Below, in pieces: positions 45,427 to 57,663 of a stretch of DNA of 64,000 nt (position 1 is its first letter; every line of letters starts with the position of its first letter). The translations under genes were made by a program, and so were the position numbers. Origin of the DNA: Sedimenticola sp. (GTDB taxonomy: Bacteria > Pseudomonadota > Gammaproteobacteria > Chromatiales > Chromatiaceae); contig JALXAM010000001.1 of assembly GCA_026992075.1 (NCBI GenBank), positions 26,504 through 90,503 of the forward strand, written 5' to 3'. The notes beneath the pieces are model-generated. The model did not search any database, had not been told where the DNA came from, and saw only the letters and a list, made by a program, of their open reading frames with translations.

Positions 45427-45930
45427 TCAGTTGATGCTGGTGGAACCCCCCGGCATGTTCACCGCATGGATACCGCTGGTGAGTTCCTCCCCGGGCTTCG
45501 CGTCACGCACCTCCAGGATATTCACCTTCACCTTCAGCGATTTGCCCGCCAGGGGATGGTTTCCATCCACCGTCACCTTGCCGTTCTCGATCTTGGAGAT
45601 GTAGAAGGTCTTGGTGTCCCCCGCCTCGTTCTGCATCTGCACCTCGGCACCCACGCGGCGGAACTGGGGCGGCACGTTCTCGATGTCGTCGGTGAAGGTG
45701 AGATCCGGGTCGTGCTCGCCGAAGGCCTGGTCGGGTGAGAGATCCACCTCCACCGAGTCCCCCGCCTGCTTGCCCAGGATCGCCTGGTCCATGCCGCCGA
45801 TGAGCTCGGTGTCCGAGCCGTAGACGAACCCGATGGGCAGATCGTGCTGTTCCACCACGTTGCCCTCGTCGTCGGTGATGCTGTAGGTGATGGTGACGTA
45901 CTTGCCCGGTTGTACCTTTTCCTTGCTCAT
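45427..45930 (-). CDS. slyD: SlyD-like FKBP-type peptidyl-prolyl isomerase
   Basis: A 167-residue protein with an FKBP domain interrupted by an IF chaperone domain: VTITYSITDDEGNVVEQHDL, FVYGSDTELIGGMDQAILGK, AFGEHDPDLTFTDDIENVPP, and VDGNHPLAGKSLKVKVNILE at the C-terminal edge of the fold. It lacks the His-rich metal-binding tail of E. coli SlyD, so nickel storage is unlikely. It probably acts as a folding helper in the cytoplasm. Confidence 0.87.
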   Translation of the reverse strand: MSKEKVQPGKYVTITYSITDDEGNVVEQHDLPIGFVYGSDTELIGGMDQAILGKQAGDSVEVDLSPDQAFGEHDPDLTFTDDIENVPPQFRRVGAEVQMQNEAGDTKTFYISKIENGKVTVDGNHPLAGKSLKVKVNILEVRDAKPGEELTSGIHAVNMPGGSTSIN

Positions 45931-45945
45931 GTTTTCTCGATTCTA

Positions 45946-45983
45946 CAAAAAGGGAAAAACCCTGGCAGCGGTGCTGACAGGGT
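45946..45983 (-). terminator. Rho-independent terminator of the atp operon
   Basis: On the minus strand ACCCTG-T-CAGC / GCTG-C-CAGGGT forms a stem of about 11 bp with a 3-nt loop (45959-45983), followed by TTTTTCCCTTTTT. It lies 47 nt after the atpC stop, and a GCCGGC hairpin lies just before it. A clear end for the atp transcript. Confidence 0.88.
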
Positions 45984-46029
45984 CTGGATCACAAAACGGC
46001 CACCTGCCGGCTCGGGCCGGCAAGGCGCC

Positions 46030-46455
46030 TCATTTCTTCATCTTGCGCAGTTTCTCGATGGTCTGCAGCTGGGCCACCGCTTCGGCCAGCTCGGCCTGGG
46101 CCCGGGCCACCTCCATTTCGCCGGTCTTGTTGGCCAGCGCCTCTTCGGCACGCTTCTTGGCCTCCAGGGCCGCCGCCTCGTCCAGGTCCGCCGCGCGCAC
46201 GCCGGTGTCGGCCATGATGGTCACCCGGAAGGGCTGCACCTCGATGATGCCGCCGGAGACATAGAAATGCTCCATGGGCTTGCCGCCACCGGGGGCGACG
46301 CGCACGTCACCAGGCTTGAGACGGGTGACCAGGGGCGCGTGACGTGGCGCGATGCCGATCTCGCCCATCACCGCCGGCGCGTAGATCATCTCGCCCTGGC
46401 CGGAGTAGAGCTCGCCTTCGGCGCTGACGATGTCCACGTGTACGGTCATGGCCAT
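46030..46455 (-). CDS. atpC: ATP synthase epsilon subunit
   Basis: A 141-residue F1 subunit that links the rotor and can inhibit ATPase activity. It has the N-terminal beta-barrel ([60 protein letters not shown]) and a C-terminal helical hairpin. A GGAGG site lies 9 nt before the ATG. Last gene of the atp operon. Confidence 0.95.
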   Translation of the reverse strand: MAMTVHVDIVSAEGELYSGQGEMIYAPAVMGEIGIAPRHAPLVTRLKPGDVRVAPGGGKPMEHFYVSGGIIEVQPFRVTIMADTGVRAADLDEAAALEAKKRAEEALANKTGEMEVARAQAELAEAVAQLQTIEKLRKMKK

Positions 46456-46472
46456 GATGGATTACCTCCGGC

Positions 46473-47873
<1,401 letters not shown>

Positions 47874-47940
47874 TCACGCCGCCTGAGGGCGGCAAGTACA
47901 AAGCTTCAAATCTGTTTCAGGGGCCGGGCCGGATCGGCGC

Positions 47941-48043
47941 GCCCGGGGCGGACCTCTCCAGCGGGACCGCCGTGAATACATCCATGTAGGCTTTGCGTCG
48001 GCATCCTGCCTCCGAAATCCCGCTGGAGAGGTCCGCCCCGGGC
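47941..48043. repeat. Variable-arm palindromic element, copy 4 (inside the atp operon)
   Basis: A perfect 26-bp inverted repeat (47941-47966 and 48018-48043) encloses a 51-nt core related to copies 1-3. Mini-hairpins are TACATCCATGTA and GGCATCCTGCC. It lies in the atpG-atpD spacer, 22 nt after the atpG stop and 94 nt before the atpD start. It could alter atpD:atpG expression by RNA processing or stabilization. Confidence 0.85.
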
Positions 48044-48065
48044 TTCGGCAAACTCTGTTCCTGGT

Positions 48066-48935
48066 TCAAACTGCCGCGGCACCGCTGACGATCTCCGAGA
48101 TCTCCTGGGTGATGGCCGCCTGGCGCGCCTTGTTGTAGACCAGCTCCAGCTCGTCGATGAGGCTGCCGGCGTTGTCCGACGCCGCCTTCATGGCCACCAT
48201 CCGCGCCGACTGCTCACAGGCGCCGTTCTCCACCACCGACTGGTAGACCAGGGACTCGATGTAACGGGCCAGGAGATCTTCCAGCACCTCCCGGGCATCG
48301 GGCTCGTAGATGTAATCCCAGTGATGTTTGAGCTTTTCGCGCTCTTCCTCGCTCGGCTCCGGCAACGGCACCAGCCGCTCCACCGTGGGGTCCTGGGTCA
48401 TGGTGTTGACGAAACGGTTGTAGGCGATGCGAATCTCGTCCACCTCCCCGTCGAGATAGGCATCCAGCATCACCTTCACCGTGCCCACCAGGTCCTCCAC
48501 GTGGGGCACGTCGCCCAGCTGGGTGGCCTGGGCCAGCACCTGGCCGCCCACGCGGCTGAAGAAGGCCACCGCCTTGTTGCCCACCAGGCAGAACTTCACC
48601 CCTTTCTCTTCTTCTTGCAGCGCCTTCACCTCTTTCACCAGGGCACGGAACAGGTTGTTGTTGAGGCCGCCACACAATCCCCGGTCGGAAGAGATGATGA
48701 TGTAGCCCACCGCTTTCACCTCGCGCCTCTCGAGGAAGGGGTGCTTCTGCTCGGGATGCGCCAGGGAGAGATGGCCGATCACTTGGCGCATCTTTTCCGC
48801 ATAGGGCCTCGAGGCGAGCATGCGGTCCTGCGCCTTGCGCATCTTGGCCGCGGCCACCATCTCCATGGCACGCGTGATCTTCTGCGTGTTCTTGATGGAA
48901 CCGATCTGGGTGCGTATCTCTTTGGCGCCAGCCAT
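48066..48935 (-). CDS. atpG: ATP synthase gamma subunit
   Basis: A 289-residue central stalk subunit. It starts [20 protein letters not shown], contains [20 protein letters not shown] and ends in [20 protein letters not shown]. The paired N- and C-terminal helices form the rotor coiled coil. It follows atpA by 18 nt. Confidence 0.96.
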   Translation of the reverse strand: MAGAKEIRTQIGSIKNTQKITRAMEMVAAAKMRKAQDRMLASRPYAEKMRQVIGHLSLAHPEQKHPFLERREVKAVGYIIISSDRGLCGGLNNNLFRALVKEVKALQEEEKGVKFCLVGNKAVAFFSRVGGQVLAQATQLGDVPHVEDLVGTVKVMLDAYLDGEVDEIRIAYNRFVNTMTQDPTVERLVPLPEPSEEEREKLKHHWDYIYEPDAREVLEDLLARYIESLVYQSVVENGACEQSARMVAMKAASDNAGSLIDELELVYNKARQAAITQEISEIVSGAAAV

Positions 48936-48953
48936 GGGTGGGATCTCCCGCCG

Positions 48954-50495
48954 TTACCAGGTGTTGTTGGCCTTGAAATCCTTGAGCGCCTCGTGGAAGG
49001 CGGCCTCGATCTCGTCGTTCCAGTCCGCCTCGGCGTTCACCTTGGCCATGAGATCGGCATGCTGGGCGTTCATGTAATCGTGCAGCGCCTTCTCGAAATC
49101 CACCACCTTCCTGGTCTCCACGTCGTCCAGGTAGCCTTCGTTGGCGGCGAACAGGGAGATGGCCATCTCGGCGATGGTGAGTGGCGAGTACTGGGGCTGC
49201 TTCATCAGTTCGGTGACCCGCTCGCCCCGCTCCAGCTGCTTGCGGGTGGCCTCGTCCAGGTCGGAGGCGAACTGGGAGAAAGCCGCCAGCTCGCGATACT
49301 GGGCCAGAGCCAGGCGCACGCCACCGCCGAGCTTCTTGATGATCTTGGTCTGAGCCGAACCGCCCACCCGGGACACCGACAAGCCGGCATTGATGGCGGG
49401 CCGGATGCCGGCGTTGAACAGGTCCGACTCCAGGAAGATCTGGCCGTCGGTGATGGAGATGACGTTGGTGGGCACGAAGGCCGACACGTCCCCCGCCTGG
49501 GTCTCGATGATGGGCAGGGCGGTGAGGGAGCCGGTCCTGCCCTTCACCTCGCCGTTGGTGCGCTTCTCCACCTCGGCCTCGTTGATGCGCGCAGCGCGCT
49601 CCAGCAGGCGGGAGTGGAGATAGAAAACGTCACCGGGGTAAGCCTCGCGTCCCGGCGGACGGCGCAGCAGCAGCGACACCTGGCGATAGGCCCAGGCCTG
49701 CTTGGTGAGGTCGTCGTAGATGATCAGCGCATCCTCGCCACGATCGCGGAAATACTCGCCCATGGCGCAGCCGGCATAGGGCGCCAGGAACTGCATGGCG
49801 GCCGAATCCGCCGCCGGCGCCGCCACGATGATGGTGTGCTCCATGGCGCCGTGCTCTTCCAGCTTGCGGATGATCTGGGCGATGGTGGAGTTCTTCTGTC
49901 CCACCGCCACGTAGATGCATTTGATGCCACTGCCCTTCTGGTTGATGATGGTATCCACCGCGATGGCGGTCTTGCCGGTCTGGCGGTCGCCGATGATCAG
50001 CTCCCGCTGCCCCCGGCCGATGGGTACCATGGAGTCGATGGCCTTGATGCCGGTCTGCACCGGCTGATCCACCGACTTTCGGGTGATGACGCCAGGGGCG
50101 ATCTGCTCCAGCGGCGAGCTGAGCTTGCACCCCACCGGCCCCTTGCCGTCCATCGGGTTGCCCAGGGTGTCCACCACCCGGCCCAGCAGCTCGGGGCCCA
50201 CCGGCACCTCCAGCACCCGGCCGGTGCACTTCACCGGGTCGCCCTCGGAGATGTGCTTGTAATCGCCCAGCACCACGGCGCCCACCGAGTCGCGCTCCAG
50301 GTTGAGCGCCAGACCGTAGGTGTTGCCGGGGAATTCCAGCATCTCGTAGGACATGGCGTCCTCGAGGCCGTGGATGCGCACGATACCGTCGGAAACGGCG
50401 GTCACCGTGCCCTCGTTGTGCGCCTCGGTGCGCACTTCGAACTGCTCGATCTTCTGCTTGATCAGATCGCTGATTTCAGAGGGATTGAGTTGCAT
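48954..50495 (-). CDS. atpA: ATP synthase alpha subunit
   Basis: A 513-residue non-catalytic nucleotide-binding F1 subunit. It has Walker [21 protein letters not shown], the conserved arginine region in [20 protein letters not shown] and [20 protein letters not shown]-terminal residues [20 protein letters not shown] are typical. It lies 5 nt downstream of atpH. Confidence 0.97.
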   Translation of the reverse strand: MQLNPSEISDLIKQKIEQFEVRTEAHNEGTVTAVSDGIVRIHGLEDAMSYEMLEFPGNTYGLALNLERDSVGAVVLGDYKHISEGDPVKCTGRVLEVPVGPELLGRVVDTLGNPMDGKGPVGCKLSSPLEQIAPGVITRKSVDQPVQTGIKAIDSMVPIGRGQRELIIGDRQTGKTAIAVDTIINQKGSGIKCIYVAVGQKNSTIAQIIRKLEEHGAMEHTIIVAAPAADSAAMQFLAPYAGCAMGEYFRDRGEDALIIYDDLTKQAWAYRQVSLLLRRPPGREAYPGDVFYLHSRLLERAARINEAEVEKRTNGEVKGRTGSLTALPIIETQAGDVSAFVPTNVISITDGQIFLESDLFNAGIRPAINAGLSVSRVGGSAQTKIIKKLGGGVRLALAQYRELAAFSQFASDLDEATRKQLERGERVTELMKQPQYSPLTIAEMAISLFAANEGYLDDVETRKVVDFEKALHDYMNAQHADLMAKVNAEADWNDEIEAAFHEALKDFKANNTW

Positions 50496-50500
50496 GTCGC

Positions 50501-51046
50501 TTACCCTTGGATTCCTAATTCGTTGGCCAACCGGGACAGCTGCCCGGCCACCGAGCCATCGATGACCAGATCACCGGCGCGAATGCGCACACCGCCGATG
50601 AGGGCGGGGTCTTCCGCAGTGGAGAGATTCACCTTGCGGCCCAGCTTGCGTTCCAGCGCCTCGGCGAGGGCCGTTTCCACCTCCGGCTCCAGGGCATAGG
50701 CCGAAACGACCTCCACCTCGAGCCGGCCGTCGTGCTCGTTGCGCATCCTATGGAACAGTTGATGAATCTCCGGCAGCACCACCGTGCGGCCATTGGTCAC
50801 CAGCAGCTTCACCAGGTTGCGGCCCTCCTCGTCCAGACGATCGCCGGCGACCTCCTGCAGGAACTCGATCTTCCGAACCTGGTCCACGGCGGGGTTGGTG
50901 AGAAAGTCACGAGCCTGCCCGTTGGAGACCACTGCGGCGAGGAATGCCAAAGTCTCCTCCCACTGCGCCAGTCGCTGACTCTCCAGCGCCCGCTGGAAGA
51001 GTGCCTCGGCATAGGGCCGTGCGATGGTGATTGCATCCGCTGCCAT
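50501..51046 (-). CDS. atpH: ATP synthase delta subunit
   Basis: A 181-residue peripheral stalk subunit connecting F1 to subunit b. It begins [18 protein letters not shown] and has the C-terminal [20 protein letters not shown] and [19 protein letters not shown] family ending. It is 12 nt after atpF. Confidence 0.95.
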   Translation of the reverse strand: MAADAITIARPYAEALFQRALESQRLAQWEETLAFLAAVVSNGQARDFLTNPAVDQVRKIEFLQEVAGDRLDEEGRNLVKLLVTNGRTVVLPEIHQLFHRMRNEHDGRLEVEVVSAYALEPEVETALAEALERKLGRKVNLSTAEDPALIGGVRIRAGDLVIDGSVAGQLSRLANELGIQG

Positions 51047-51058
51047 GGTTCCGTGCCC

Positions 51059-51529
51059 TCAGAGCTGCTGCGCCAGCTCGTCGAGAATCTCCTTGTGCGC
51101 GCTGGCGTCGATCTCGCGGCGCAGGATCTTCTCGGCACCGGCCACCGCCAGTTCGCCCACCTTCTGCCGTAGCGCCTCCTTGGCCTTGTTCAGCTCCTGC
51201 TCCGCCTCGATGCGGGCCGCGGCCAGAATGCGCTCGCCCTCGACCCGGGCCTGCTCCTTGGCCTCGTCCACGATCTCGGCGGCGCGCTTCTCGGCGCGGG
51301 CCAGGATCTCGGCAGACTGCTGCTTGGCCTCGTGGAGCTTCTCGCGGGCGGCCTGCTCGGCCAGCTCCTTCTCGTGCACGCCACGCTCGGCGGCGGCCAG
51401 GCCGTCGGCGATCCTCGCCTTGCGCTCTTCCATGGCCTTCACCATGGGCGGCCAGACGAACTTCATCACGAACCAGACGAAGACCGCGAAGGACACGAGC
51501 TGGGCGATGAGTGTCAGATTGATGTTCAT
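51059..51529 (-). CDS. atpF: ATP synthase subunit b
   Basis: A 156-residue Fo stalk subunit. One N-terminal membrane helix ([20 protein letters not shown]) is followed by a long charged coiled-coil ([20 protein letters not shown] and onward). The length matches E. coli subunit b. Confidence 0.95.
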   Translation of the reverse strand: MNINLTLIAQLVSFAVFVWFVMKFVWPPMVKAMEERKARIADGLAAAERGVHEKELAEQAAREKLHEAKQQSAEILARAEKRAAEIVDEAKEQARVEGERILAAARIEAEQELNKAKEALRQKVGELAVAGAEKILRREIDASAHKEILDELAQQL

Positions 51530-51573
51530 CCCGTTACCCCGTCAGTGCGAGAGGTTGAAGTAGGACGCCTTCC

Positions 51574-53131
<1,558 letters not shown>

Positions 53132-53174
53132 GCCAGAGCGCTAGCAACCAAATTTCCCGCTACAAAGACTGCCA

Positions 53175-53203
53175 ATTTTAAGCATTTCCGAATATAAGGT
53201 CAA
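53175..53203 (-). promoter_or_regulatory. Sigma-70 promoter of the atp operon
   Basis: On the minus strand the -35 TTGACC (53198-53203) and the -10 TAAAAT (53175-53180) are separated by exactly 17 bp. The atpI start is 44 bp from the -10. It lies just downstream of parB. Confidence 0.75.
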
Positions 53204-53242
53204 CGGATGACGCGATTAAGAAACGAAATGGGAATGGCCGCC

Positions 53243-54130
53243 TCACTGGATGTGCGCAATGATCCCTTCCAGCTCATCCAGGCTGTTGTAACTGATCACC
53301 AGCTTGCCCTTGCCTCCGGCCCCCTGGCGGATGTCCACCCGGGCCCCCAGGCGGTCTCCCAGCTCCTGCAGCAACCGGCGCACATCCGGATCCAGCTCCG
53401 CCGGAGACTCCTTGCGTTTGGCCTCCGTCTTGCCGCCCTTCTCCTTGAGCCGGCGCACCAGAGCCTCGGTCTCCCGCACCGAAAGCCCCTTCTTCACCAC
53501 CGTCTCCGCCGCCTGGCTCTGCAGGTCCCCCTCCAGCGCCAGCAGCGCGCGGGCATGCCCCATCTCCAGCTGGCCCTGTTCCACGTACACCTTCACGTCC
53601 AGGTTGAGCTCCAGCAGCCGCATCAGGTTGGTCACCGTGGTGCGTGACTTGCCCACCGCCTGGGCGATCTGCTGGTGGGTGAGCTCGAACTCCTCCAGCA
53701 GCCGGTGCAGCGCCTGCGCCTCCTCCAGGGGATTGAGATCGTCCCGCTGGATGTTCTCGATGAGCGCCATGGCCATGGCGGCCTGGTCGTCCACCTCCCG
53801 GATCACCGCGGGAATCTCGGTCAGCCCGGCCAGTTGCGCCGCCCGCCAGCGCCGCTCGCCGGCGATGAGTTCGTAGCGCCCCGGTTCTCGCGCCGGACGC
53901 ACCACCACCGGCTGCACCACCCCTTGGGCGGCGATGGAATCGGCCAGCTCGCGCAGCTTGTCCTCATCGAAATGGCGGCGGGGCTGGAAACGTCCCCGCT
54001 CCACCAGGTCGACGCCGATCATGGCCGGCGCTCCGCTGGGCTCCGCCGGAGTCTCCGCCGCCTTTTCGCGCACCGTCGGCGCGCCGCCGAGCAAGGCGTC
54101 CAACCCTCTGCCTAGTCCCCGTTTTGCCAT
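53243..54130 (-). CDS. parB: Chromosome partitioning protein ParB
   Basis: A 295-residue CTPase and centromere-binding protein. The N-terminal part has GRGLDALLGGAP and the ParB/Srx nuclease-like core with AGERRWRAAQLAGLTEIPAV and ALIENIQRDDLNPLEEAQAL. The helix-turn-helix is LTHQQIAQAVGKSRTTVTNL. A C-terminal dimerization segment ends the protein. No matching parS site was found in this window. Confidence 0.94.
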   Translation of the reverse strand: MAKRGLGRGLDALLGGAPTVREKAAETPAEPSGAPAMIGVDLVERGRFQPRRHFDEDKLRELADSIAAQGVVQPVVVRPAREPGRYELIAGERRWRAAQLAGLTEIPAVIREVDDQAAMAMALIENIQRDDLNPLEEAQALHRLLEEFELTHQQIAQAVGKSRTTVTNLMRLLELNLDVKVYVEQGQLEMGHARALLALEGDLQSQAAETVVKKGLSVRETEALVRRLKEKGGKTEAKRKESPAELDPDVRRLLQELGDRLGARVDIRQGAGGKGKLVISYNSLDELEGIIAHIQ

Positions 54131-54215
54131 GGTCTCTCCGTTGCTGTTCTGTCGGCCGGGACGGACACCCGGCTCTGATCATGATCTTCCGTCGGCCCCA
54201 ATGAGTGCCCGGAGT

Positions 54216-54983
54216 CTATCCCCCATGCCGCCGGATCAGCTCGCTTGCCAGCGCCATGTAGCTCACCGCGCCGCGGGAGTAACGATCATAGAGCAACACC
54301 GACTGGCCATGGCTGGGCGCCTCGGCCACCCGCACGTTGCGCGGGATCACGGTACGGAACACCTGCTGGCCGAAATGGTCGATGAGCTGCCGCGACACCT
54401 CCGCCGCCAGCCGGTTGCGCAGATCGTGCATGGTGCGCAGGATGCCTTCCAGCTGCAGCTCCGGATTGTAAAGCTCCCGGATCTTGTCGATGGTGTTGAG
54501 CAGCCCGGTGAGCCCCTCCAGGGCGTAATACTCGGTCTGCAGCGGCACCAGCACCCCCTGGCTCGCCACCAGCGCGTTGATGGTGAGCATGCTCAACGAG
54601 GGCGGGCAGTCGATGAGCAGATAGTCGTATTCCGGCAGCAAAGGGCGCAGGGCCAGCGCCAGGCGGCGCTCCTTCATGGGGTGGTTCATGAGGGTCACTT
54701 CCGCCGCGGTGAGATCGGTGTTGGAGGGCAGCAGGTCGAACTCGTCCCCTGCGCTGCGCTTGAGCGCCCGCCGCACCGGCTGGTTCTCCAGCAACACCTC
54801 GTAAGTGGAGAGTTCCAGGTCGTGCTTGTCCACCCCACAGCCGGTGGTGGCGTTGCCCTGGGGATCCAGATCCACCAGCAGCACCCGCTTGCCGGCGCGC
54901 GCCAGGGCGGAAGAGAGATTCACCGCGGTGGTGGTCTTGCCCACCCCTCCCTTCTGGTTGGCAATGCTGATGGTACGCGCCAT
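54216..54983 (-). CDS. parA: Chromosome partitioning ATPase ParA
   Basis: A 255-residue deviant Walker ATPase. It begins ARTISIANQKGGVGKTTTAV with the deviant Walker A, then LLVDLDPQGNATTGCGVDKH and YDYLLIDCPPSLSMLTINAL. It acts with ParB in chromosome segregation. An 85-bp spacer separates it from parB. Confidence 0.95.
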   Translation of the reverse strand: MARTISIANQKGGVGKTTTAVNLSSALARAGKRVLLVDLDPQGNATTGCGVDKHDLELSTYEVLLENQPVRRALKRSAGDEFDLLPSNTDLTAAEVTLMNHPMKERRLALALRPLLPEYDYLLIDCPPSLSMLTINALVASQGVLVPLQTEYYALEGLTGLLNTIDKIRELYNPELQLEGILRTMHDLRNRLAAEVSRQLIDHFGQQVFRTVIPRNVRVAEAPSHGQSVLLYDRYSRGAVSYMALASELIRRHGG

Positions 54984-55032
54984 GGAGCACCCTCGTGGCC
55001 GGGGGAGCTAGTTTACACCAGAAGCTGGAGCC

Positions 55033-55067
55033 GATGGGCACGGCCTGAGGGCCTTTGCCCACCCTAC
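55033..55067. repeat. REP-like palindrome, copy B (parA-rsmG spacer)
   Basis: GGGCACGGCC-TGAGG-GGCCTTTGCCC-type hairpin flanked by GAT and CCACCCTAC. It is a single unit of the family also seen at 27648-27733, 62209-62277 and 62975-63048. The rsmG stop codon (55064-55066) lies within the repeat, so the repeat defines the end of the protein. Confidence 0.8.
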
Positions 55068-55687
55068 CGGCTAACGATCACCGCATGCCGCTGCCCCTTC
55101 TCGCCAGGAACCCGCAAGGGCACCACTTCGGCGACCAGCTCCGGCGGCAGCTCGTTCAGCTCATCCTCCGGCACCCTCCCCTTCATGGCCAGCCAGCGAC
55201 CGCCGGGAGCCAGCAGATGGCGGGTGACCGCCACCATCTGCGCCAGCGGAGCGAAGGCGCGACTGGTGATGGTTTCGAAAGACGCCCCGGGGTGATAGGT
55301 CTCGGCCCTCGCCTGCGCCACCTCGACATTCTCCAGCCCCAGCTCCAGCTTCACCTGGCGCAGGAAACGCACCTTCTTGGCATTGCTGTCCAGCAGGGTG
55401 ACCTGCCATTGCGGCCGCGCCATGGCCAGGGGGAGACCCGGCAGGCCGGCCCCGCTGCCCACGTCCAGCACCCGCTCCCCCTGCACCAGCGGCAGGATGG
55501 AGAGCGAATCGAGCAGTTGGCGCGACACTGCTACGTCGGGATCACGAACGGCGGTGAGATTGAAGGCCCGATTCCAGCGAAACAGCAGCGCCAGATAATC
55601 CAGCAACAACTGCTGGCGCTCCGGCGCCAGCGTGACTCCCATCACCTCCAGCCCGGCGGCGAGCTGGCCCGGCCAGGCGGAATCCAT
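55064..55687 (-). CDS. rsmG: 16S rRNA (guanine-527-N7) methyltransferase
   Basis: A 207-residue SAM-dependent enzyme (GidB). It has LFRWNRAFNLTAVRDPDVAV, the SAM-binding VLDVGSGAGLPGLPLAMARP and SRAFAPLAQMVAVTRHLLAP. It follows the ABC permease by 3 nt and precedes parA, matching the conserved rsmG-parA-parB-atp order. mnmG, which normally comes before rsmG, is not present. Confidence 0.93.
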   Translation of the reverse strand: MDSAWPGQLAAGLEVMGVTLAPERQQLLLDYLALLFRWNRAFNLTAVRDPDVAVSRQLLDSLSILPLVQGERVLDVGSGAGLPGLPLAMARPQWQVTLLDSNAKKVRFLRQVKLELGLENVEVAQARAETYHPGASFETITSRAFAPLAQMVAVTRHLLAPGGRWLAMKGRVPEDELNELPPELVAEVVPLRVPGEKGQRHAVIVSR

Positions 55688-55690
55688 GGC

Positions 55691-56899
55691 TTATACCTCC
55701 CGCAGCCCTTCCGACGGCTCCACCCGCGCCGCTCGCAGCCCGGCCAGCAGTGCGGCCAGCACCGAGGCCCCCAGGGTGAGCCCCAGCGCCACCAGGTAGT
55801 GCTGCGGCAGCAGACGGCACACCTGCTGCGCGGCCTCCAGCTGCGGCGCCAGCATCAGGTTGATGCCCCAGGCCGCGGCGCGGTAGATGGCCACCGCCAG
55901 CGCCCAGCCCAGCACCGCCGTGTAGAGGCTCTGCACCAGGGGAAACCAGACGATGTCGCCGGTGCGAAAACCCACCAGCCGCAGCACAGAGAGGTCTCGT
56001 CGCTTGCGGTCCACGTTGGCCCACAGGCTGGCGCCCAGCGAAAGCGAGAAGCCGGCCAGACCGATGAGCGCGATGGCCCAGTAGATGGCCGACAGGGTGC
56101 GGTCCATGCGCTGCACCGTCTCGATGTCCGCCGCCTGGGTGCGCACCTCGATGCCGCTGCGCTCGAAACCCTCCTCCAGTCCGGCCACGTCATAGATGGA
56201 ACGGGCGTAGAGCCGGAAGCCGGTGTAGTAGCGTTTCCCCGGCGGCGTGCCGGACCACTCCAGGGCCGGCACCGCATGACCGTCGCGAAAGTCCTCCAGC
56301 GCCTCGTTGAGCGCCACCGAGGCGAACAGCGCGTCGCGCGGGAAGGCGCGCGCCGGTGCCACCCCTACCACGGTGAGGGGCAGATGCACCCGCTCCTTTC
56401 GCCCCTGGAAACGACGCACCAGGCTGCCGTCGATGCCGTCGCCCACCGACACCTGCAGCTTGCGCGCGGCGCTGGCCGATAACACCACCTCCCGCAGCCC
56501 CCGGGGAATGCCGGTGCCCGGCGGCAACAGCGGATCGCCCTCGGCCGAGGGGATCACCTCCAGCGACAGGATGCGCGGCGCGCGGTCGCTGGAGACCTCC
56601 AGGGTGGCGGCGATGCTGCGCACCCGGGGGACCACGAAGGCCACGTCGTCACGTTTCGCCAACGCGTCGATCCAGGCGCGGTCATAACGGTCGCTGCCCA
56701 CCGGCCGGATCTCGCGCTTGGCCGGATCCTCGCGCAGCTCGTCGATCATGCTGCCGACGATGCCGAACTTGAGCCCAAACAGCACCATCATGGGCCCCAG
56801 CACCGCCGCCAGCGCAAGCACGAAGCAGACCGAGATCTGCCACTCATGGAAATAGTCCCGGGTGGCCAGCCCCAGCACCTGTCGCCACTGGCGCAACAT
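55691..56899 (-). CDS. ABC transporter permease (FtsX/MacB-like)
   Basis: A 402-residue membrane protein with a first helix near the N-terminus (SVCFVLALAAVLGPMMVLFG), then a large soluble domain of roughly 200 residues. Three C-terminal helices follow (IYWAIALIGLAGFSLSLGAS, LYTAVLGWALAVAIYRAAAW and LGLTLGASVLAALLAGLRAA). This is the FtsX/LolC/MacB-type topology, used for mechanotransmission or lipoprotein transport rather than solute uptake. It shares one base with the upstream ATPase gene. Substrate is unknown. Confidence 0.78.
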   Translation of the reverse strand: MLRQWRQVLGLATRDYFHEWQISVCFVLALAAVLGPMMVLFGLKFGIVGSMIDELREDPAKREIRPVGSDRYDRAWIDALAKRDDVAFVVPRVRSIAATLEVSSDRAPRILSLEVIPSAEGDPLLPPGTGIPRGLREVVLSASAARKLQVSVGDGIDGSLVRRFQGRKERVHLPLTVVGVAPARAFPRDALFASVALNEALEDFRDGHAVPALEWSGTPPGKRYYTGFRLYARSIYDVAGLEEGFERSGIEVRTQAADIETVQRMDRTLSAIYWAIALIGLAGFSLSLGASLWANVDRKRRDLSVLRLVGFRTGDIVWFPLVQSLYTAVLGWALAVAIYRAAAWGINLMLAPQLEAAQQVCRLLPQHYLVALGLTLGASVLAALLAGLRAARVEPSEGLREV

Positions 56900-57663
56900 C
56901 AGCCGCTCACCACGGTTTCGGCCATGCGCCCATCCTTGGAGCGGCGGGTGTGATGCGCCAGGCGGCGCAGACCCAGCTGCTTGATGTGTCGCCAGGCGTG
57001 GCTGGCGACAATGACGGTGATATTGCGCTCCTCCACCATCTGCATGAAGAGCGCCATGATCTTCTCCGCGGCGAAGGGATCCACCGAGGCGGTGGGCTCG
57101 TCGGCGATGACGATGGCGGGCCGATGGGCCAGGGCGCGACCGATGGCCACCCGCTGGCGCTCGCCGGTGGAGAGTTCGCCGGGCAGCTTGTGCAGGTGGC
57201 GGTGCAGCCCCAGCTCCTTCGCCAGGGCCTCCACGGTGCCATCCTCCTTCATGCCCAGGATACGGCGCGAAAGGTTGATGTTGTCCCGCACCGAGAGATA
57301 GGGCAGCAGTCCGCCGGTCTGCATCACATATCCCAGGTGGCGGCGGCGCAGCGCCGCCAGGCGATTCTGGCGGCGACGCTTCCAGGCCTTGGCGATGTCG
57401 TGGCTGCGGCCCTCCGCCTCGAACTCGAAGGTGTCGCAGCTGGAGGGCTGCAGCACGAAGGCCAGCATGTCCAGCAGGGTGGATTTGCCACAGCCGCTCT
57501 CACCGATGAGGGCGATCTTCTCCCCGGGTGTGATGCGCAGCGAAGGCACCCGCAGACGAAAGCTGTAGCCTTCGCTGGCGCGGGTCTTGACCACGTCCTT
57601 CAGATGATAGATGGGCCGCTCGGCGGGAGACTGCGCGGCCTGCTGCGCCTGCTCCTTCACCAT
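56899..57663 (-). CDS. ABC transporter ATPase
   Basis: A 254-residue ATPase of the LolD/MacB type. Walker A is ALIGESGCGKSTLLDMLAFV near residue 55. The signature is GELSTGERQRVAIGRALAH, Walker B AIVIADEPTASVD and the H-loop VIVASHAW. It overlaps the VWA gene (TGATG) and the permease gene by one base each, so all three proteins should be made together. Confidence 0.85.
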   Translation of the reverse strand: MVKEQAQQAAQSPAERPIYHLKDVVKTRASEGYSFRLRVPSLRITPGEKIALIGESGCGKSTLLDMLAFVLQPSSCDTFEFEAEGRSHDIAKAWKRRRQNRLAALRRRHLGYVMQTGGLLPYLSVRDNINLSRRILGMKEDGTVEALAKELGLHRHLHKLPGELSTGERQRVAIGRALAHRPAIVIADEPTASVDPFAAEKIMALFMQMVEERNITVIVASHAWRHIKQLGLRRLAHHTRRSKDGRMAETVVSG

